From NCBI GenBank assembly GCA_009780445.1, contig WRAA01000029.1:1-12934 (forward strand): a DNA stretch of 12,934 nt, written 5' to 3'. The first letter of the stretch is position 1; every line of letters begins with the position of its first letter. Under the pieces are notes generated by a model. It ran no database searches and was not told the origin of the DNA. It worked only from the letters and a program-made list of their open reading frames with translations. The DNA is from Defluviitaleaceae bacterium (lineage in GTDB: Bacteria; Bacillota; Clostridia; Lachnospirales; WRAA01). Both the position numbers and the translations under genes were made by a program. Positions 1 through 5,828 of this stretch are shown piece by piece.

Positions 1-660
1 AAGCTCTACCCACTCGATGCCAAGCTCTTCAGCCGTTTCCATGAGCAGGGCGCGGCGTGCGGCAATGTTTTCCATGCCGAGGTGGCGCGGGAAGGAGATG
101 TGCGCGAAGGTGTCCGCGCCCATTGCGTAAGCTTGCTCCATGATAACGCGACCCATGGAGAGGTCGTCGGAGATCATGGCGATGTCTGCGTGGGCGGCGA
201 TTTCAGCCGGAGGCTCCTGCGTTACGCCGGCGAAGAAGAAAATGTCGTCGCCGAAGAGTTCGCGGGTGTTCTGGATGGCTGCGATGGTGCCGGGCACTGC
301 CTGCACAACCACGATTGCGCGCGCGCCGGCGTCTGCCAGTGCTTGAATGTTCGCGATGGTAACTTCCATTTCGGCGCCGAAGTTATCGGGGTATGTAGTT
401 CTCACGATACGATCGGAGCCGAATCTCTGTTGCATTTGCAGCGCCGCCAGGTATTCCTCTTCGCCCTGGGAAACCGTGCCGGTGATGATACCGATCATCC
501 AGTCGTCGCCGTCGGCTTCATCGGGTGTGTCAACCGGGGCGGCTTGGGCGGGTTCTGTGGCGGCCGGTGCCGGTGGTGCGGCCGGCGGCGGTGAAGGCTG
601 TGCGCAAGCGGCAAGCACCATCACAGAAGCCAAAGTTATAGCGGAAAGTCTTTTTAACAT
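1..660 (-). CDS. DUF3798 family lipoprotein, N-terminal part (C-terminus beyond window)
   Basis: An open frame of 220 codons starts at the ATG at 660 and leaves the window without a stop. The start is supported by TAAGGGGG at 668-675. Residues 1-18 form a signal peptide with a basic start and hydrophobic core, ending in the lipobox LAAC, so Cys19 should be lipidated and the protein anchored outside the membrane. A Pro/Ala/acidic linker (about 22-52) precedes the domain starting near Trp54 (IGIITGTVSQGEEEY, then TYPDNFGAEME, VVVQAVPGT, FFAGVTQEPP, HISFPRHLG). These motifs match my memory of DUF3798, a clostridial family with a periplasmic-binding-protein-like fold and no established function. 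A solute-binding or sensing role is inference. It has its own promoter and lies downstream of the uvrA-like gene on the same strand; no transporter genes are visible. Family call fairly sure, function unknown. Confidence 0.85.
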   Translation of the reverse strand, partial: MLKRLSAITLASVMVLAACAQPSPPPAAPPAPAATEPAQAAPVDTPDEADGDDWMIGIITGTVSQGEEEYLAALQMQQRFGSDRIVRTTYPDNFGAEMEVTIANIQALADAGARAIVVVQAVPGTIAAIQNTRELFGDDIFFFAGVTQEPPAEIAAHADIAMISDDLSMGRVIMEQAYAMGADTFAHISFPRHLGMENIAARRALLMETAEELGIEWVEL

Positions 661-732
661 TCAGTTACCCCCTTATTGTGTACAGCCTCATGGCTGCATT
701 CCCGCGCAACCTTCGCGCAAGTTATACTTTAC

Positions 733-761
733 AGCATATCAAATTTGCGGGGAAATGTAAA
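733..761 (-). promoter_or_regulatory. Sigma-A-type promoter of the DUF3798 lipoprotein gene
   Basis: Read on the minus strand, TTTACA (756-761) is followed by a 17-bp spacer and TATGCT (733-738). Transcription would start near 726, giving a leader of about 65 nt before the ATG at 660. The -35 and spacer overlap a 19-bp sequence that recurs, with one mismatch and inverted, in the rsmH promoter. Confidence 0.65.
741..759 (+). repeat. 19-bp promoter-associated sequence, copy 1
   Basis: AAATTTGCGGGGAAATGTA differs at one base from 5770-5788. It contains an ATTT-N6-AAAT half-site arrangement. This copy lies in the -35 and spacer region of the DUF3798 promoter, inverted relative to that promoter's direction. 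It may be a shared operator; two copies alone do not prove this. Confidence 0.35.
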
Positions 762-829
762 GCGAAATTTTCAGTTTCATGACTTTTTCGTGACATTTGC
801 AAAAATATGACAATTGCCGGTGCATATTG

Positions 830-3073
830 CTATATAAATCGCCCTGTTAAAGAGCGTTCGCAAGCGGATAGGCCGGCCGGCGTGCCTTCAAAGAGGATTT
901 CGCCGCCGTGGACGCCCGCGCCCGGCCCCATGTCGATTATCCAGTCCGCACTGCGGATGATGTCCAGATTGTGTTCGATGGTGACGACGGTGTTGCCCTT
1001 GTTCACCAAGGTGTCGATGATGGCCAGAATGTTGGAGATGTCGGAGAAGTGCAGGCCGGTTGTGGGTTCGTCCATGATGTAGATGTTGCCCTTCTTGTTA
1101 AGCTCCTTGGCAAGCTTGATGCGCTGGCACTCTCCGCCCGACAGGGTGTTCAGCGGCTGGCCAAGGGTGAGGTAGCCAAGCCCGACTTCGCCGATGCTGC
1201 GCAGCTTTGTGCGGATCTCTTTGCGCGTGAAGAAGGCTGACGCGTCGGCCACGGTGAGTAACATTACGTCGGCAATGGACTTGCCGCGTAGGGTCAGCTC
1301 CAGCACCTCCCGCTTGAAACGCTTGCCGCCGCATTCTTCGCAGACGTTCTTCACGGTGTCCATGTAGGAGAGGTCCGTCTCGATATAACCAAGGCCGTGG
1401 CAGACCTCGCACGCGCCTTCGGAGTTGAAGCTGAACAGGGACGCGTTTGCGCCCGTGGCCTCTGCGAATTCCTGGCGGATGTGATCCATGATGCCCGTGT
1501 AGGTGGCGGGGTTCGAGCGGGAGTTGGCGGAGACCGCGCCTTGGTCGATGATCACGGCCTCCGGGTGTTCCTTGGCGAACACTTGGTGGATGAGGCTGCT
1601 CTTGCCGGAGCCGGCCACACCCGTGACGACGGTGAACACGCCGCGCGGTATACGCACGCTGACGTTGCGCAGGTTGTTGACGCTTGACGGCTTGGTCACG
1701 AAGCTTTCGGCGGGGTCGAAGCCGCGCGGCGACATTTTAATAGGAAGAGGCGCGTCAAGGTGCCGCGCGGTGAGGGTGCCGGAGGGCGCAAGCCCCGCGT
1801 ACTCGCCCGCGTACATTATTGTGCCGCCCTGCGAACCCGCCTGCGGCCCCATGTCCACCACGAAGTCCGCAATCTTGATCACATCAGGGTCGTGTTCGAC
1901 TACGATCACGGTGTTGCCCTTGTCGCGCAGCTTGGTCAGGATGCCGTTGAGGCGGTGTACGTCGCGTGGGTGCAGACCTATGGAGGGTTCGTCGAAGATG
2001 TAGAGCATGTCGGTGAGGCCGGAGGAAAGGTTCTTGACCATCTTCACGCGCTGGCTCTCGCCGCCGGAGAGCGTCGCGGTCTCGCGGTTCAAGCTTACGT
2101 AGTCCAGCCCGATATCCACGAGGTCTTGCAGTCTCTGCACAAGGCTTAACGTCACGGCCGCGGCTTCGGGGATGTTCAGCGCGGATATCGTGCGGATAAG
2201 CTCGTCCACCTGCATTGCCGTCATGTCGGCGATGCAACGGCCGTCTATCTTGCAGGACAGCACAGCCCGGCTGTAACGCTTGCCGCCGCATGTGCGGCAG
2301 GGTTCCGTCCTTGTGAAGGCTTGCAGCTTGGCCTGTGTTTTCTCCGACTTTTCGCCGCCGCCGCGTATGTTGGTGCGCTCGAAGCGTTCGGCAAGGCCTT
2401 CGTAGGTGGTGTTCAGGTCGTCCAAGCTTTCGAGGTGGATCTTCTCCGGCTTGGCGTAGACCAGCTTGTGGTATTCGTCCGGCGTGTAGTCGCTGATCTT
2501 TTTGTCGCAGTCGAAGAACTTCGAGTGGGCGTAGAACTTCCACAGCCACGTGCCTACGCCGTAGCCGGGCAGCTTGATCGCGCCGTCGTTCAGAGACTTG
2601 TCCGCGTCGATGGCGGTGTCGAGGTTCAGCGCTACGCTTCGGCCGATGCCCTGGCAGTCGCCGCACATGCCCACGGTGTCGTTGAACGAGAAGCAGCCGC
2701 GCCCGCCCACATAGGGCTTGCCCACGCGGGAGAACAGGATGCGCAGGAGAGGGTCGATATCGGTGATGGTGCCAAGGGTGGAGCGGGAGTTGCCGCCGAT
2801 TCGCTTCTGGTCGATGATGATGGACGGCGAGATGTTTAGGATGCTGTCGGCGTCGGGGCGGCTGTACTTGGGCAGGAAGCCGCGCACAAAGGCGGGCAGG
2901 GTCTCGTTAAGCAGCCGGGCGGACTCCTGCGCGATGGTCTCGAACACCACCGACGACTTGCCGGAGCCGGACACCCCCGTGAATATGGTGATCTTACGCT
3001 TGGGTAAACGCAGGCTGATGTTCTTCAAATTGTTCTCGCGCAGACCCGTCAGTTCGATATACTCTTGCGACAC
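830..3073 (-). CDS. UvrA-like tandem ABC ATPase (short UvrA paralogue)
   Basis: The protein is 747 residues from a GTG start at 3073, chosen because AGGAGG lies 8 nt upstream (3082-3087); an upstream in-frame ATG at 3157 lacks such a site. ABC half 1: Walker A GVSGSGKS (33-40), signature LSGGESQRVKM (335-345), Walker B MLYIFDEP (356-363), EH (393-394). ABC half 2: Walker A GVAGSGKSS (485-493), signature LSGGECQRIKL (644-654), Walker B IYIMDEP (664-670). Cys555/558/578/581 (CEVC...CEEC) form a UvrA-type zinc site, with more Cys pairs at 137/140 and 259/262. At about 750 residues it is roughly 200 shorter than housekeeping UvrA (about 940), and the region after the first Walker A is shortened where the UvrB-binding and insertion domains normally sit. 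Short paralogues of this kind (DrrC-like and related) are linked to tolerance of DNA-binding drugs, or are uncharacterised. A role as the core excision-repair UvrA is therefore less likely. All ATPase motifs are intact. Confidence 0.88.
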   Translation of the reverse strand: MSQEYIELTGLRENNLKNISLRLPKRKITIFTGVSGSGKSSVVFETIAQESARLLNETLPAFVRGFLPKYSRPDADSILNISPSIIIDQKRIGGNSRSTLGTITDIDPLLRILFSRVGKPYVGGRGCFSFNDTVGMCGDCQGIGRSVALNLDTAIDADKSLNDGAIKLPGYGVGTWLWKFYAHSKFFDCDKKISDYTPDEYHKLVYAKPEKIHLESLDDLNTTYEGLAERFERTNIRGGGEKSEKTQAKLQAFTRTEPCRTCGGKRYSRAVLSCKIDGRCIADMTAMQVDELIRTISALNIPEAAAVTLSLVQRLQDLVDIGLDYVSLNRETATLSGGESQRVKMVKNLSSGLTDMLYIFDEPSIGLHPRDVHRLNGILTKLRDKGNTVIVVEHDPDVIKIADFVVDMGPQAGSQGGTIMYAGEYAGLAPSGTLTARHLDAPLPIKMSPRGFDPAESFVTKPSSVNNLRNVSVRIPRGVFTVVTGVAGSGKSSLIHQVFAKEHPEAVIIDQGAVSANSRSNPATYTGIMDHIRQEFAEATGANASLFSFNSEGACEVCHGLGYIETDLSYMDTVKNVCEECGGKRFKREVLELTLRGKSIADVMLLTVADASAFFTRKEIRTKLRSIGEVGLGYLTLGQPLNTLSGGECQRIKLAKELNKKGNIYIMDEPTTGLHFSDISNILAIIDTLVNKGNTVVTIEHNLDIIRSADWIIDMGPGAGVHGGEILFEGTPAGLSACERSLTGRFI

Positions 3074-3081
3074 TCTACATT

Positions 3082-3087
3082 CCTCCT
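3082..3087 (-). promoter_or_regulatory. Ribosome binding site that fixes the GTG start of the uvrA-like gene
   Basis: The minus strand reads AGGAGG, 8 nt before the GTG at 3073. An ATG immediately after this site (3080-3078) is followed at once by TAG, so it cannot be the start. Confidence 0.75.
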
Positions 3088-3107
3088 CGTTTGAACTGGG
3101 GCTGGTC

Positions 3108-3146
3108 GTTCGATACCCGAACCCCTGCAGGGTTCGGGTATCGAAC
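3108..3146. repeat. Perfect 17-bp inverted repeat in the leader of the uvrA-like gene
   Basis: GTTCGATACCCGAACCC (3108-3124) and its exact reverse complement (3130-3146) flank the 5-nt loop CTGCA. The element lies between the predicted start point (about 3166) and the RBS of the uvrA-like gene, so its mRNA leader would fold into a very stable hairpin. Neither side is followed by a T-run, so it is not a standard intrinsic terminator. It could be a regulatory leader hairpin, a dyad operator, or a dispersed palindromic repeat. The structure is certain; its role is unknown. Confidence 0.9.
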
Positions 3147-3172
3147 TGCTCGCCCATGCATCCGGAATTTGA

Positions 3173-3201
3173 AGGATACCACGGCGCAAAAATTTTTGCA
3201 A
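3173..3201 (-). promoter_or_regulatory. Sigma-A-type promoter of the uvrA-like gene
   Basis: On the minus strand TTGCAA (3196-3201) is 17 bp from TATCCT (3173-3178). The predicted start near 3166 leaves a leader of about 93 nt containing the inverted repeat. It is back-to-back with the NADH oxidase promoter, with 12 bp between the two -35 boxes. Confidence 0.6.
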
Positions 3202-3213
3202 GCGGCAAATCTG

Positions 3214-3242
3214 TTGCAATCTTTGCGTGAACATGGTACGAT
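3214..3242 (+). promoter_or_regulatory. Sigma-A-type promoter of the NADH oxidase gene
   Basis: TTGCAA (3214-3219), a 17-bp spacer and TACGAT (3237-3242). The predicted start near 3249 gives a leader of about 60 nt. This also shows that the longer reading frame beginning at 3227 cannot be the real start. Confidence 0.6.
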
Positions 3243-3307
3243 ATTGGTGCAACTTAGTATTACACAAGATGCAGGATGTGGCAAAAATTACAATCAGGAG
3301 GAATGTT

Positions 3308-4648
3308 ATGGCTAAAATTGTAGTAATTGGGGTTAACCACGCGGGTACGGCGGCCACTAATACTGTCTTGGACAACTACAGCGGCAACGACGTTGTGGCG
3401 TTCGACTCCAACGATAATATCAGCTATCTCGGCTGCGGCACGGCGTTGTATGTGGGGCGGCAGATTCCCGAAACAGACTGCCTGTTCTATTCGTCCAAGG
3501 CCGCGCTGGAGAGCAGGGGCGCGAAGATCCACATGCAGACCACCGTGGAGAGCATCGACTTCGACAACAAGAAGGTGTTTGCAAGGACAGCCGGCGGCGC
3601 GGAGATGGAGGAATCCTACGACAAGCTTATCCTGGCGACGGGCTCGCGCCCGGTTGTTCCCAAGCTGCCGGGCATAGACCTGGCCGGCGTACACTATGTC
3701 AAGCTGTACCAAGACGGCCAGAAGATTGACGCGGACCTAAACAATCCCGAGGTGAAGCGCGTCGCCACCATCGGCGCGGGCTACATAGGCGTGGAGATCG
3801 CAGAGGCCGCGAAACGCCGCGGCAAGGACTCCCTGCTCTTCGAAATGCAGGACTCGTGCCTGGCCGGCTACTTCGATAAGGACTTCACATCCGGCATGGA
3901 CAAGGCTCTGGCGGACAACGGAGTGGAGCTTCACTACGGCGAATCCTTGAAGGAGATTAGGTCGTCAAACGGCACGCGGGTCACGTCCATTGTTACGGAC
4001 AGGGGTGAATATGAGGCGGACCTGGTGATCATGTCCATCGGCTTTACGCCCAAGAACGAAGTCGCGGGCGGCAAGCTGGATCTGTTCGCCAACGGCGCGT
4101 TCCTGGTTAACGCCAACCAGCAGACATCCAAGCCCGACGTATACGCCATCGGCGACTGCGCCACGGTCATCAACAACGCCTCCGGCACCACCGACTATAT
4201 CGCGCTGGCCACCAACGCCGTGCGAAGCGGCATCGTCGCGGGGCATAATGTCTGCGGCACGGCTCTTCAATCCGCCGGGGTGCAAGGCTCCAACGGCATC
4301 ATGATCTACGATTATAAGATGTTCAGCACCGGTCTCTGTCTGGACAAGGCGCGCAAGGCGGGCTTCGACCCGGTACACGTAGACTATGAGGACACGCAGA
4401 AATTCTCGTTCATGTCCGTGAACAACGACATCGTAAAGCTGCGCATAATCTACGACAAGACCAGCCGGAGGATCATCGGCACCCAGCTGGCTTCCTACGT
4501 GGATGTCTCCATGGCTCTGCACATGTTCAGCCTTGCCATCGCCAAGGGCATGACCATCAACGAACTGCCCCTGCTCGACATCTTCTTCATGCCGCACTTT
4601 AACCAGGCCTTCAACTACATCACCATGGCCGGCCTCGTCGCTAAATAG
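3308..4648 (+). CDS. nox: FAD-dependent NADH oxidase (Nox/CoA-disulfide reductase family)
   Basis: The protein is 446 residues from the ATG at 3308, with AGGAGG 6 nt upstream (3296-3301). The N-terminal FAD fold has IGVNHAG (7-13), with the family's His at 11. The redox-active cysteine lies in ISYLGCG (Cys43). ATGSRP is at 110-115, the NADH-binding motif GAGYIGVE at 156-163, and the second flavin motif VYAIGDC at 278-284. The C-terminal dimerisation domain is complete. Length and the single active-site Cys fit cytosolic enzymes that reduce O2 to water with NADH, protecting anaerobes from oxygen and regenerating NAD+. Close relatives include CoA-disulfide and polysulfide reductases and H2O2-forming Npx, so the exact product is not proven. 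The gene is monocistronic: own promoter, and a strong terminator 16 nt after the stop. Its divergent neighbour is the uvrA-like gene, which may share regulation through the short intergenic region. Confidence 0.88.
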   Translation: MAKIVVIGVNHAGTAATNTVLDNYSGNDVVAFDSNDNISYLGCGTALYVGRQIPETDCLFYSSKAALESRGAKIHMQTTVESIDFDNKKVFARTAGGAEMEESYDKLILATGSRPVVPKLPGIDLAGVHYVKLYQDGQKIDADLNNPEVKRVATIGAGYIGVEIAEAAKRRGKDSLLFEMQDSCLAGYFDKDFTSGMDKALADNGVELHYGESLKEIRSSNGTRVTSIVTDRGEYEADLVIMSIGFTPKNEVAGGKLDLFANGAFLVNANQQTSKPDVYAIGDCATVINNASGTTDYIALATNAVRSGIVAGHNVCGTALQSAGVQGSNGIMIYDYKMFSTGLCLDKARKAGFDPVHVDYEDTQKFSFMSVNNDIVKLRIIYDKTSRRIIGTQLASYVDVSMALHMFSLAIAKGMTINELPLLDIFFMPHFNQAFNYITMAGLVAK

Positions 4649-4664
4649 CCCAAGCCGCGACCCC

Positions 4665-4699
4665 AACGCCTGCGGAGCCTGACGCTTCGCAGGTGTTTT
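4665..4699 (+). terminator. Intrinsic terminator of the NADH oxidase gene
   Basis: A 14-bp stem (4665-4678 with 4684-4697, including two G-U pairs) closes a 5-nt loop CTGAC. The T-run at 4696-4699 overlaps the stem base. It begins 16 nt after the stop and separates this unit from the toxin-antitoxin promoter. Confidence 0.75.
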
Positions 4700-4713
4700 G
4701 CCGCCATAAGATA

Positions 4714-4742
4714 TTGACACCGTGATAACTTTGGTGTATCAT
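4714..4742 (+). promoter_or_regulatory. Strong promoter of the toxin-antitoxin operon with a possible operator
   Basis: TTGACA (4714-4719), a 17-bp spacer and TATCAT (4737-4742) are close to consensus. The arms ACACC (4717-4721) and GGTGT (4733-4737) form an inverted repeat inside the promoter. This would suit autorepression by the XRE antitoxin, as is usual for such modules. The operator assignment is inference. Confidence 0.7.
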
Positions 4743-4768
4743 GGTAGTATCGAAGGGGCATGATAAGC

Positions 4769-5131
4769 ATGTACAGAGTGTTCACCTATACGGACAAATA
4801 CGGCAGAAGCCCAATAGAAAGCTACATAGGCGAGCTTATGGGCAAGGGTGATAAGGACAGCCGTATAAACGCAAACAAAATAAGGGATCATGTAGCCTAT
4901 CTGCGAGAACACGGAGCGCAAGCTCGAGAGCCTTACGCAAAACATCTTGACGGCGATATATGGGAGATTAGGCCGATAAGGAACAGAATCCTATACGCCG
5001 CTTGGGACGGCAACAGCTTCATACTGCTACATCTTTTCAAAAAGGATACGCAGAAAACTCCGCGGAGGGAGATTGAGCAAGCCAAACGCAACTTAGCCGA
5101 TTACAGGGAAAGGAGCAAGGACAATGGATGA
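4769..5131 (+). CDS. RelE/HigB-superfamily toxin, phage Gp49-like
   Basis: The protein is 120 residues from the ATG at 4769. An in-frame ATG at 4760 is only 1 nt from the AAGGGG site (4753-4758), whereas 4769 is 10 nt away, so the downstream start is preferred. The sequence follows the Gp49-like (PF05973) pattern: an N-terminal strand and helices, then KHLDGDIWEIRP (about 62-73), RNRILYAAW, and a C-terminal FILLHLFKKDTQKTPRREIEQAKRNLADY. Many RelE-superfamily members cleave mRNA at the ribosome; the exact activity of this group is inferred. Toxin before antitoxin is the HigBA order. The stop overlaps the antitoxin start by 8 nt, indicating translational coupling. Codon choice is less GC-biased than in the adjoining cell-wall genes, consistent with horizontal acquisition. 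Family call strong, cellular target unproven. Confidence 0.85.
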   Translation: MYRVFTYTDKYGRSPIESYIGELMGKGDKDSRINANKIRDHVAYLREHGAQAREPYAKHLDGDIWEIRPIRNRILYAAWDGNSFILLHLFKKDTQKTPRREIEQAKRNLADYRERSKDNG

Positions 5132-5480
5132 CGAATATATGGAGGCTATCGCGCAAGCTAAGGCGAATTTAGAGGACATACGGGAGCGCGGAACGGAAGC
5201 TCTTATGAGCTGGGACGAGATAGAAGCTAAGTATTTCACGCCGGAAGAGATAGCCGCCAGTGAACTAAGGGCGGAACTTATGTGGGAGCTTTCCAACGCA
5301 AGGCACGAGCGCGGCATAACGCAGCGCAAGCTGGAGGAACTAAGCGGGGTGAAACAGCCCGTAATCGCCCGTATGGAGAACGGAACAAACAGCCCGCAGC
5401 TTGACACCGTGTTGAAGGTTCTGGGCGCGTTGGGCAAGACGCTTGCTATTGTGCCGCTGGAGCGGGCGAAAGAGGTCTAG
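5124..5480 (+). CDS. XRE-family helix-turn-helix antitoxin (HigA-like)
   Basis: The protein is 118 residues. The ATG at 5124 lies inside the end of the toxin gene, with AGGAG 8 nt upstream (5111-5115). Residues 1-52 are acidic and helical (ANLEDIRERG, WDEIEAKYFTPEEIAASE), and likely wrap or neutralise the toxin. Residues 54-108 form an HTH_3 (Cro/CI) domain, ITQRKLEELSGVKQPVIARME, with a recognition helix near 76-85, followed by LDTVLKVLGALGKTLAIVPLE. The expected role is to bind and neutralise the upstream toxin and repress the shared promoter. The stop is 12 nt upstream of the structured RNA candidate. I see no separate terminator or promoter between them, so the RNA may be transcribed from the same operon. 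Confidence 0.87.
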   Translation: MDDEYMEAIAQAKANLEDIRERGTEALMSWDEIEAKYFTPEEIAASELRAELMWELSNARHERGITQRKLEELSGVKQPVIARMENGTNSPQLDTVLKVLGALGKTLAIVPLERAKEV

Positions 5481-5492
5481 TGCTTCGCCAAT

Positions 5493-5629
5493 GCTAAATT
5501 TGATGTGCATTCGCGAGGATCTTTGTCGAAAGACAAGGAAGTGACGACGCCGCGAACCCGAAGTGGTTCGCAAGGAGGAGCTGACGCGGGACTTCGGCAA
5601 AAAGACCGCGAAGGCGCATTAAATTTAGT
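5493..5629 (+). ncRNA. Candidate structured noncoding RNA with predicted pseudoknot
   Basis: The ends pair in a long closing helix: 5493-5508 with 5614-5629 (16 bp, three G-U pairs), one A/G mismatch, then 5510-5515 with 5607-5612 (6 bp). Inside is a hairpin CTTTGTC/GACAAGG (5521-5527 with 5532-5538) capped by a GAAA tetraloop. A second hairpin pairs GCGAACC/GGTTCGC (5552-5558 with 5565-5571). Its loop CGAAGT (5559-5564) is exactly complementary to ACTTCG (5591-5596), a predicted pseudoknot. A purine-rich single strand AAGGAGGAGC (5572-5581) looks like a Shine-Dalgarno sequence. An intrinsic terminator follows 45 nt later. No long frame spans it. I do not recognise the family with certainty; the raiA RNA class of Clostridia is one hypothesis to test. 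It could instead be a cis-acting leader or an element tied to the toxin-antitoxin operon. Plus orientation is supported by the tetraloop and terminator. Confidence 0.6.
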
Positions 5630-5673
5630 ATTGGAGGAGCACTAGTATTAGGTATCATGATATGAACACGGCG

Positions 5674-5702
5674 GCGGGGAGCTTCACGGCACCCCGTTTT
5701 TT
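5674..5702 (+). terminator. Intrinsic terminator after the RNA candidate
   Basis: The stem GCGGGG/CCCCGT, with an A/A mismatch and an inner GC/GC, closes the loop TTCACG and is followed by T6 (5697-5702). It would end transcription from the toxin-antitoxin and RNA region before the dcw promoter. The stretch 5703-5766 is AT-rich and I see no gene in it. Confidence 0.7.
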
Positions 5703-5766
5703 ATGTGTTACAAGAGAAATATGATGTATAGGGCGATTTTTTAGAGATTTTGGCCTGTATTGTTAC

Positions 5767-5795
5767 TTGAAATTTGCGGGTAAATGTATTACAAT
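5767..5795 (+). promoter_or_regulatory. Sigma-A-type promoter of the dcw operon
   Basis: TTGAAA (5767-5772), a 17-bp spacer and TACAAT (5790-5795). The start point would be near 5802, giving a leader of about 27 nt. It rules out the upstream in-frame ATG at 5784 as the rsmH start. Confidence 0.72.
5770..5788 (+). repeat. 19-bp promoter-associated sequence, copy 2
   Basis: AAATTTGCGGGTAAATGTA matches 741-759 at 18 of 19 positions. It covers the end of the -35 box and the spacer of the dcw promoter. Its orientation relative to the promoter is opposite to copy 1. Confidence 0.35.
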
Positions 5796-5828
5796 GGTTA
5801 TCCACAACTTGGCACGCAGGGGGGCGCG

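Noticed and set aside
82..594. Long plus-strand frames opposite the DUF3798, uvrA-like and PBP genes
   Set aside because: They are Cys-, Arg- or His-rich shadow frames in GC-rich coding DNA, with no RBS or family resemblance, and are fully overlapped by well-supported genes.
804..828. Weak hairpin AATATG/CATATT just after the uvrA-like stop, followed by T's on the minus strand
   Set aside because: Only 6 AT-rich pairs with a 13-nt loop; too weak to call a terminator with confidence.
3227..3307. Longer N-terminus for the NADH oxidase beginning at 3227
   Set aside because: It starts upstream of the predicted -10 box, lacks an RBS, and adds 27 residues before the canonical FAD-binding start.
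5401..5411. TTGACACCGTG, identical to the toxin promoter at 4714-4724
   Set aside because: It encodes part of the antitoxin (LDTV) and has no -10 box at the right distance; probably coincidence.
5545..5622. Short frame reading ...EPEVVRKEELTRDFGKKTAKAH-stop through the RNA region, as a possible gene remnant
   Set aside because: An in-frame TGA interrupts it upstream, no start or RBS fits, and I recognise no family. The extensive base pairing explains the sequence better.
5662..5724. 20-codon frame after the RNA candidate
   Set aside because: It runs through the terminator stem and has no RBS at usable distance.
5784..5828. Longer N-terminus for RsmH from the ATG at 5784
   Set aside because: The ATG lies inside the promoter, upstream of the expected transcription start. 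The family start MEFSHTSVM at 5829 has its own RBS.
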